Shown here: positions 54,112 to 63,100 of the stretch, piece by piece | Layout: each line of letters begins with the position of its first letter | Numbering within the stretch: the stretch's first letter is position 1 | Origin: Tyto alba | Taxonomy: Eukaryota > Chordata > Aves > Strigiformes > Tytonidae | Length of the DNA stretch: 64,000 nucleotides | Direction of reading: 5' to 3' | Assembly (NCBI RefSeq): GCF_018691265.1 | Contig: NW_024881321.1 | Coordinates: 18,448,698 to 18,512,697 of the forward strand | Notes under the pieces: model-generated | Database searches by the model: none | Seen by the model: only the letters and a program-made list of their open reading frames with translations | What the model was told of the DNA's origin: nothing | Position numbers and translations under genes: made by a program

Positions 54112-57100
54112 TATTCAACATCTGTTTTGTGCAATCACAGAAAAGTACACAGCAGCTGAATTGCACTTGTGAGTATGGCCTGCAGTACGATGGCATATAG
54201 CTACAGAAATTCAAAAGCAGTAACAACTAAGCCTAAGGCTTCAGGTGAGCTCCATAAACCTTTAGAACAATAATAAACATCATTGCATCTGGAAGATCAT
54301 ACGACAACTACATTTTCTGCAGTGGATGTCTCACAGGATAAGCAAGTGGAAGAGTAATTAATGGCCTCCTCCAACTCTTACTTGATTCCAGGTTTGCTAC
54401 CTCTGGATTTACAGTTGTGGAATCAATGTGACTGCAGAATTCACTACTTCAAGAACTGAAATATGGGATTTATTATCTCTCAGGCTTGTAATTCATGCCT
54501 CAGCCCTTTACTCAATTAGAGGAAGCACCCTTTCTCTGCTGAGGAAAATCTAGTTTTATTGCAATAGTCATCCATGTAAGGCAGAATGAATCCTACGCCA
54601 AGTGACAACACAGTTAAAGAGGACTTCAGACAGTTCTGCAATGCCAAATGATGGTCCAAGTGAAAGTAAATAACAAAAAATTTAAATTGGCAGACCAGCA
54701 ATAGCCAGCATAGGGCTACCCACACTATAATGCATATCAATTTCACTGGAATTGACATTAGGTATTTTTACAAAGCGTTGTTTTAGCATTACGTAAGAAA
54801 GTCTGAGATATGATTAGATAATGTATAGATAAAGACTTCCAACTCCTATAATCTGTACAGTTAAGAGCAAAAAAACTGTGCATGACAGTAGGAAAACCTA
54901 AGACTGATCACATTTAAGGACTTATAGGGGGTTAAAACTACACTAGTTTCCACTATACTTATTGGACAAACAGGTTTCTCCAGAGATCAGTACAGTAATC
55001 GTATAGAAAACTGTCTCCTATATTAGACAATATGCATTATCATCCATGGTAACAATTTTTCAGATAGTAAATGTTGACAAAACAAAACTCACATGTCAAA
55101 AGCTTTTAAGAAACTGTGCAAGCACTTCCAAATGGTTCTTACCTTATAGTGTGTAACACAGGCAGGCTTATAGGGATGCTCACTTTCTACAACAGCATAG
55201 TGATTGGAGGTAGTACAAGCTGAAAGCCCTTGCTCTGGCTGGTTTCCAGTGGTGCTGTCCGTAGACTGATTTGGGTTAAAAGCTGGAGGAGCGTATTTCT
55301 GATTCAGAACTGCCACAGAAGGAAGTAACTGTTGTACTAGGCCAAAGACCTCAACAGCAACCTGTAACGTAACACCACACGCAATAAAGTATTACCTATG
55401 ACTAGGTGAAAACAGTACTCCCAAACTTACATTTCTCTACAGTGGTCGTTTTGGATATTGTCAGAATAACACTACTGCAATTCATTCAGTTATCTTCCAA
55501 TTCTGCATCTACAGTCCCGATAGAAAAAGTATCACTACATTAATCTCAAATACTTCTACTGGAGACTTGCCAAAGCTGAAACAAAAATCTGTACCCAACT
55601 GAGACACCTTCATTGAAACAGCTTCTACTAAAAAGCCGGAACATTAACAAACAATAAACATGAATTGACAGGAAGCAAATACCATACTGAAGTCATAGTC
55701 CAGTTACCCTGTTTCATAACAACCTTATTATATTATTTATTATTTAAAATATTATTACACATTGCTTTTTCAGTTATTCAACGTATTTTAATGCAGATAG
55801 TGTTAAGCACTGCATTGTTCCCTGTAATCTTTATGACATTTTCAAAGGAGAGGAACACTTCTAAAGCAAAATACTTGGCTCTACACACCAGTTCAGCACA
55901 GCAACAAGGTAACCAAAATTTGAAACTATTTTTAATGAAATTAATCTGCTAGATTTCAGATGGCTAGTCCTCTTTCCTCCCCCTTTCAAGAGGTGTCAGA
56001 AGAGAGCTTACAGTTCATGAAAAAGCAATAAAAGGCAACAGTGTCTACTAGCTAAGGATTAGTGACATTTCTAAATCTAATAACAGATTTCAAGTGTTCC
56101 AGATGAGGCACATGGAAGAATGCTATGCCACTGAAAAGTAAGTTTATTTTTATTTATAGCTGACATCTTCCCATCTCTAAATTTGATAGAAAAATCTTAA
56201 TTTAATAAGCAGTTACCACTGCTTTGGATGTTTACTGTAAAAATATAATTTACATAATATAAAAAACATTTCATCCCACCAATATTCATCAATGAGTCAT
56301 AAATGCAGATCCTTCTAATTTCTTGTCTTTTCCTACTGTTAAAGCCAGCCATCTTTCCGTTTGCTTCCTTAAGGTATTTTTTCATAATGTCTTCAATTTA
56401 AGTTGAAAATAAAAATAGTAATTTTTAAAACAGGACATGTTTTAAAAATTCTTGACTCTTAGAAAATCCATGATGAGTCATGTGGTCAAATATAAACCGC
56501 TAATTCATAAAATTATAAGAAATCAAGACTTTCAGATTTCTAGAGTAAGCCTTCTCCTTGTATAAAATTCTTAAATTTCTTCAGTAATTTCTGCTGAGGA
56601 GCATACCTTGGGAATAGCTGCTGCTACTGGTCCTATGTAGGCTATTATGAGGGGAAGCAGCATTGAAAACAGACTGGAAGAGCTGAGTAGTTCTGGAATG
56701 TCTTCAGCTAAACAAAAATAATTACAGCATAGGTATTAATCAATGTACCATGGTTCAAAACACATCTTATTTTTCTGGTTTCCTTCATATGAGTTAAGGT
56801 TCTAGTTTCCACACTAGTTATTACTTCAAATTGTTTTCATTATCTAGGCATTGTCAAATTCTAAACCTGCAAACTTCACCTGAGATAAACATGCCATTCT
56901 ATACAGTTCTCTGTTAAAAAACTTCCTCCTCCTGGACCGTAATTTTATTGAGTTCTTTGCCATTTTGTCAAGCTGTGTTCATACTTTCTATGGTAAAAAA
57001 AACTAGCACAACAAGCTTCTCCCAACCCTCCAAATCCATTTCTATAGCACTATGTAATATTCTGGACATTTTGATTAGAATGGCTGAAGATGGTAGCCTA

Positions 57101-60100
57101 AAACCATTCAGTTTTAAGGCTATTGCCTACATTTCTCAAAAAAGGATGCTTAAGTGCTTCTAAACGTAAATGCATTACATTCATCAGTCTTCCTGACTAC
57201 CACAACTGTGCAAAGCAAGCAATAACATTTAGAACTGACCCATCACAGCATATCTTTTGGAAATAGAGAATCTTACCAGCTGTAATATGATACTTGCTAA
57301 ATCGATGAGCAAATTTATATGTGGTATCTGCCTATAGATATCTCAAGTGCAACTCAATGACTTAGAAAGTTACTCACAGTTGAATACCTACAGGAATGGA
57401 AGGTTAGAAAAATGTTCTTTGGAAAGAAAAATATAAGTATCACAATTTTTGTATTACTGATATTCTACTATTATCTCTTGTTATCAAAGAAAGAAGTTTT
57501 GAAAATTAAATTTTGAAAGTCAATTTTCAAAAGTCTTACCGTCTACAGCAAGAGCCCTGTGCAACAGGTCTTTGGCTGCTCGTACAACAGCACTCACAAC
57601 AGAAAGAGCCCTGCTACAGTTTTTATCTTCTTCATTAGCTTTGTTCAAAAGTTGTGATTGCAGATCTCCATCATACTCACTCCTGGATGGTGGATTAAGT
57701 GAAAGTAAGTTCACATGATACAAAATTATATTAAAAAAACATGACTGACTGATTTTTGGCATAGAATAAGTAAAACAGTTTATGATAAAGTAATAAAAGA
57801 AACAATCAAATAAATCACAGAGGGTGAGGCAATGCCTCAGTGTTAACCTTTTGCAATCATTATATTTTTATTTGGCAGAAAATAAGCATTTTTCTGAAAT
57901 GTCTCTTTTGACTAGATGCCTTTCAAACCACAGAAATGTATTAATTGCTACACTCTTCCAAGCCCAATGACCTATCTTGATAAAAACAGAGTAATAATAA
58001 ATGCATCACAGAAACAAGTAAATATTTCAATAGCTATTTCTTCAGTATCATAACGGAAAAAGATCCTCCCTCCCTATTCTAAGGATTCATTTTAATTTTG
58101 AAATAAAATCTTACGCTTACCCTTGACAAATAGTTTTTTATTTGAAATCCACTCTGTATGTCAAATTAGGTTCTCCTAAACAATATTGTGCACAAATCAA
58201 TTTCAATAAGGTATATAAAAGATCTGGTTTGATTTGCTTTTTCAAAGCAGTTGAATGATAATTATAAACTAATTCATGCCCTCAATATGATAGTGATTAA
58301 GCCTTGGCATAGACAACCAAAATCACTTGGTCAACAAGTAAGCAAAATTTCCCCTTCTCTTCTGGATTTCTTATGGTTGTCCTGAAAGATCTGATCTTTC
58401 AAAACATCTTTCCAGAACATAAGATTCTAGGCCTGACAAATGCTCAAAAAATTTTCTTGGAGCAGTTTAGTGTACAAGGATACTTATCCTCCTCTATGAC
58501 TTAAATTAACCACACTTACAAGAAGATTTTTTTGTTTTTGTCATTGCGTCCTAGAATTGTAGTTTTGCTGTCAACCTCAAGCCTTTTTAATTTTAGTTTA
58601 TGAGTGACTGACAGTGGGTACAATTCCAACTGCGTACTTTTCCAACAAATCCTTCCAAAGCATTTCTGCCCTTATCAGAAGTGCATTAACACACTGCTTT
58701 TGGTATGGCCTTTCTTGGCTATAAGCATAATATAAGCATACATATATTATAAGCACAATATAAGCATAACATAAGCAACAATTCTATTTGTATTTGAGCA
58801 TTCTTCAAACAAAATCGAGTGTGAATCTTACAAGCTCTTTTCTATAATAGTCAATTGAACATTTGTTCCTTTACTGAAGACAAATCAAAACCTCAAGTCA
58901 TTACATATCAAACTGGGAAACTTCAAACTAAGTCCATAAGTACAGTCATCCTTCAGATAACATTTAAGTTTCTGTTGTCGAAGCAAACTTCAAAAGACAT
59001 TCTGATTATAGGCAGCAGCCTTCAAATTTTCCAAACAAAACTTAATTTGTTCTTTAACACTTCTGAGTTGTGCCATTATGGTCCTTCAAAAGCTTCTCAG
59101 AATTTTATCACAGTTGAAACAAAAAAACCTGAGACTGTTCTGATCTGAAGACAGCACTTTGGTGTGTTTTTTTGTCATACGTTAGCTTGTTATTAAGTCA
59201 GGATGCCTTGCAGTTTCCATTTATTGAAGTTTTATGTCATTTGTTTTTCTGAAAACAAATTGTTGTATCTCCTTTATTTTCTCTTTTGCTTATATAAAAA
59301 CAAAAATTCTAGGAGTAGGGATGTTTTCCTTGTCCTCTTTCCTCCTTCTTACATAATATGAAACTTCATAATTATGATACTTAATAATAAAATGCTGGAG
59401 GAATTCCCTAAACTCATACATCCAAGATTCCAAAGACAATTATTGAAAGTATCGTGATACGCACCACTGTAATTCCATTATTTGTCAAGCAATTATTGTT
59501 ACTACTGACAAGCTGGAACTTTGAGTCTTTGAGTACAGCCAATCTCATGTCTTAAAAGGGTTTAGAACTCCTTTAAATACCTTTATAGTATATTTAAGTA
59601 CCTTTAAATATACTGTTACTATAATTTTGTTGGTAACTTTATTTCTTTGTACTTCAGCTCCTTCAAAACTCCTTAAGAGCAATATGTTTTTGTGACTGTT
59701 AGTCCAAAATATGTCACTTGTTGTAGCAGTACTTATTTTATCCTCTTTATCTTTAATAGGTAGGTATATCCCATACATATTTAAGTATCCAAGTAGATTA
59801 CTACTCCTTGGCTCCTTTTATTCCTGGGATCTTCTGTTGATCAGCCTTTTACAACAAAAATTGAGATTTGAGTAAAAGGCGTGCTGTACAGATAATGGTA
59901 GTAATTAATATATTCAGGTGGTGACACATTTTGCAAATCATGTCTTCATATATATATATCAGGGTAAGCACCCCTAAAATTAAAGCAATGCTTTCTGCAA
60001 AAGCATTACCTTAAGTGAATTCCTGCTATCATCCCGAAAGGCTAAAATAAAGTTTTCCTGCAAGACTGTCAGATGTTTCAACTGATTTTCTTTGGGCAGT

Positions 60101-63100
60101 TGCAATTTCTCTTTTTATACCTTTGAACTCTACAGTAAGTGAGAAGACAGTTCCTATATAAACAGACCTTGTTTCATTACATGATGCAATCCTTTCTGGA
60201 AACAGAGGAAGGAACTGAATGAAATCAGAAAGATAAACATTCTAGTGAGCAGTGTCTCGAAAATCTCTTAGGTTACAGAAAAAAACAGAGATTGAAGCAG
60301 TGCATTTTACCAGTCCCCCGTATTACAGCTTTAAATCAGTAGACAATGGGCCTTGTAAGAGAGGTCAACCACCAAATTATTTGCCAAGTTAAAAAAAAGA
60401 ACCTAAAACAAGACTGGAAAAGTCACCAATACAACTGGTGTCCCAAAAGCTGTCTTCACTAAATAACTTAAGACTGAAACTATATTAGAAGAACACAATA
60501 CTACTGTTAGAGAAGCTCTTTCCTCAAATACATTCCAGAGGTACTTACTTCTGTTCTCAAAAATAGATATGGTATAATAGCACTATGAAGGTTTTATTCA
60601 CTCTTCTAAGAAAACAGATCATGACAATACACAAACCTGTAATAAAGAATCTGTGGAATTTGTCCTCGTGTTTGGTTTGTGCCATTACTGCTCAGACTAC
60701 ATGTACTAAATGTAAATGTTACACCATCTGGACACTGAACTGTGGTCATTCCTCCATCTCCATTGGCAGTCCGGCTTCCATAATTTCTCAAACGAACTGC
60801 ATATTTCACATTTTCCTTAAAAAGGAGAGCCAAAAGTAATAGGCAGTATAAAACAAGTATATAAGTTAGCCTTCGTGGTATTATGAAAGCTATTATTTTA
60901 CATTAATACTGCAGAGTGCAAATAGTCATTCAAAGCACTCTACAAATGGAATTAACTGAAAAAGATCCAGCATTTAACAAAAGTCAAAGCTGTTCTGTCT
61001 TCCCAAACTACAGACCATGACTTAAGTAAAATATTACTAGTTATTTCAAGAGTGAGACTGGGTACCCAAGAAAATCAGCACTCACCTCTCATGCACACAA
61101 AAAAGTTGCACCTTGAAAAATATTCTAAAATTACTGAGAAAATATAATCTATTTTATGCTATTATAAAAATTAAGATTTAATTTGGTTTTACTACCAGGA
61201 TTTGAACTTTTCAGTTACAGAGTGAAACTGAGACTTTAAAAGGCAAACATGTCAAGATTGACTTGTAAATGTGTACACAAAAGAACAATTTACGTTGAAC
61301 ATTCTGATTTTTGTTTTCTAAAGAAGTCATATGAAACCTACAGATGCACACTTTTATTTACCTTCAGTGGCACGACTTTGTCAAGTCTGATTTCAGCTAT
61401 GTCACTGGGAGAATCGTCAGTGGTGTAAGTTCCTTTAACCAACTCTAAAGATGTCCATCTATGAGAATGAGTTGAATCTCCAGTATGATCACTCTGATTC
61501 AAAGAAACAAAGTAATTTTAATACATTTATAATGTAAATACATGACACATTCATGCAACTGTTGAAGTTATGTCTTCTTGAATAAATTGTTACAAACAGC
61601 AGTAGAAATAAAATAAAGCTGAAAAACCTGTTCAGAGTCAACAGCAAAACCTTTCTGTCAAAAATGAAATTACTGAGAAGAAAGGTTAATTTCCCGTAGC
61701 AACCTATGCCTCCATTTGGAAGAGATTACAACAGTCAGTCAAAGAGAACAACTGGGTGTAAAAGAAAACAGGTTTTTCTTCATTACAAGAACACACAATA
61801 CAGTTTTATGCTTCTAAGCGAGTACTTCAACAACACATGAAACATCTGTAGTTACAGTTTGATCATGCTGGTAGGCTACCTCTTTCTTCAATTTTTAGTT
61901 TAGAATGTTTGAACTTTGTCTCCTTACTATACTTCAAATATTATTTGTAATAAAGTAAGATTTCAATACCATAACCAAGATAAGGACCCTACTGGATACG
62001 GTATGTAGCTTGCAGTACCACAAAAATCACCACCACAAGCAAACCAAAAAACTCTACTATCAGTGCACTGCTTTACTGGTTGCCTAAACTGTATAAGAAT
62101 ATTACTTTGTGAAACTCTGAGGTTACTTTTGTTCAAATTGTTTTCTTCAATGCAGTACTTACATCATCAACTAATACTTCCAACTCATATTCATGAATTC
62201 CTCCTCCACCGTAAACAGAAAATCCTACTACAACTACACCAGGTTTGTCAACTGAGAAACATATTGCATCAGGGGATCCATTCCCAGTATTCCAGCTTCT
62301 TCCCTGACTTGTTTTAGTGAAACGGTTGGGAGTGGATTTGACAGAATGGAGAGAGTTCAGCCCATCAACCTGTAGAAAGTTAAATACAAGCAGTAGAAAA
62401 ATTCACTGCTAAACATTAGACAACTTTATTAAAGTGAATTAAATCACCAGATTTTCAATTGGGTAAATTTTAAGCCAACTGACAAAACATAGAAGATGTC
62501 ACTACTAGAGCTCTAGAGCTTCTATTCAATTTCAACTAAAAAGAAAAAAGAAAATATAATTTCTGGAATTAGGAGTTATCTGGGAATAATTAGGAATCTC
62601 ATTCCTATTTGTTGTTCAAGTATTTATATATTTTATAGGAAGAATTAGCACAAAACATAGCTTAAGTGTGCTTCACAAAGAGTTAGGTATTTCTACCTTA
62701 GGTAAGGTCAAGATTAGGAGAAGACAGATACAAATCTTACATAATAGTAAAAACATCTTTAATCAATGTTATCAAAAGCTCAATTCTATCTGTGAAAAAA
62801 GTCTGCCGACAGAACAGAGATAGTGACATCCCTTTAATAAAATCAAATAAAATTCCATCATTTAACAATGCTATAGCTTCATGAAAGGGAACTTTCTCTG
62901 TGTGATTATTAATCTCTGGATTTTAAGAAGTTGAACTCAGTACCACTCTCAGTTCTGAATAGAAAGCAAATAATTTGGAAAATGTCTAACAATATAGACA
63001 AATATAAGACATATAATATTGAATACATCAAGGAAGATACGTGCAAAGAGTATCTGACATGTAAAGGAGGAAGACAGAATGCACAAACAAAATACACTAT

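Noticed and set aside
58721..58779. ATAAGCATA repeats as a CRISPR-like array
   Set aside because: Units are too short, imperfect and without unique spacers; it is a simple minisatellite.
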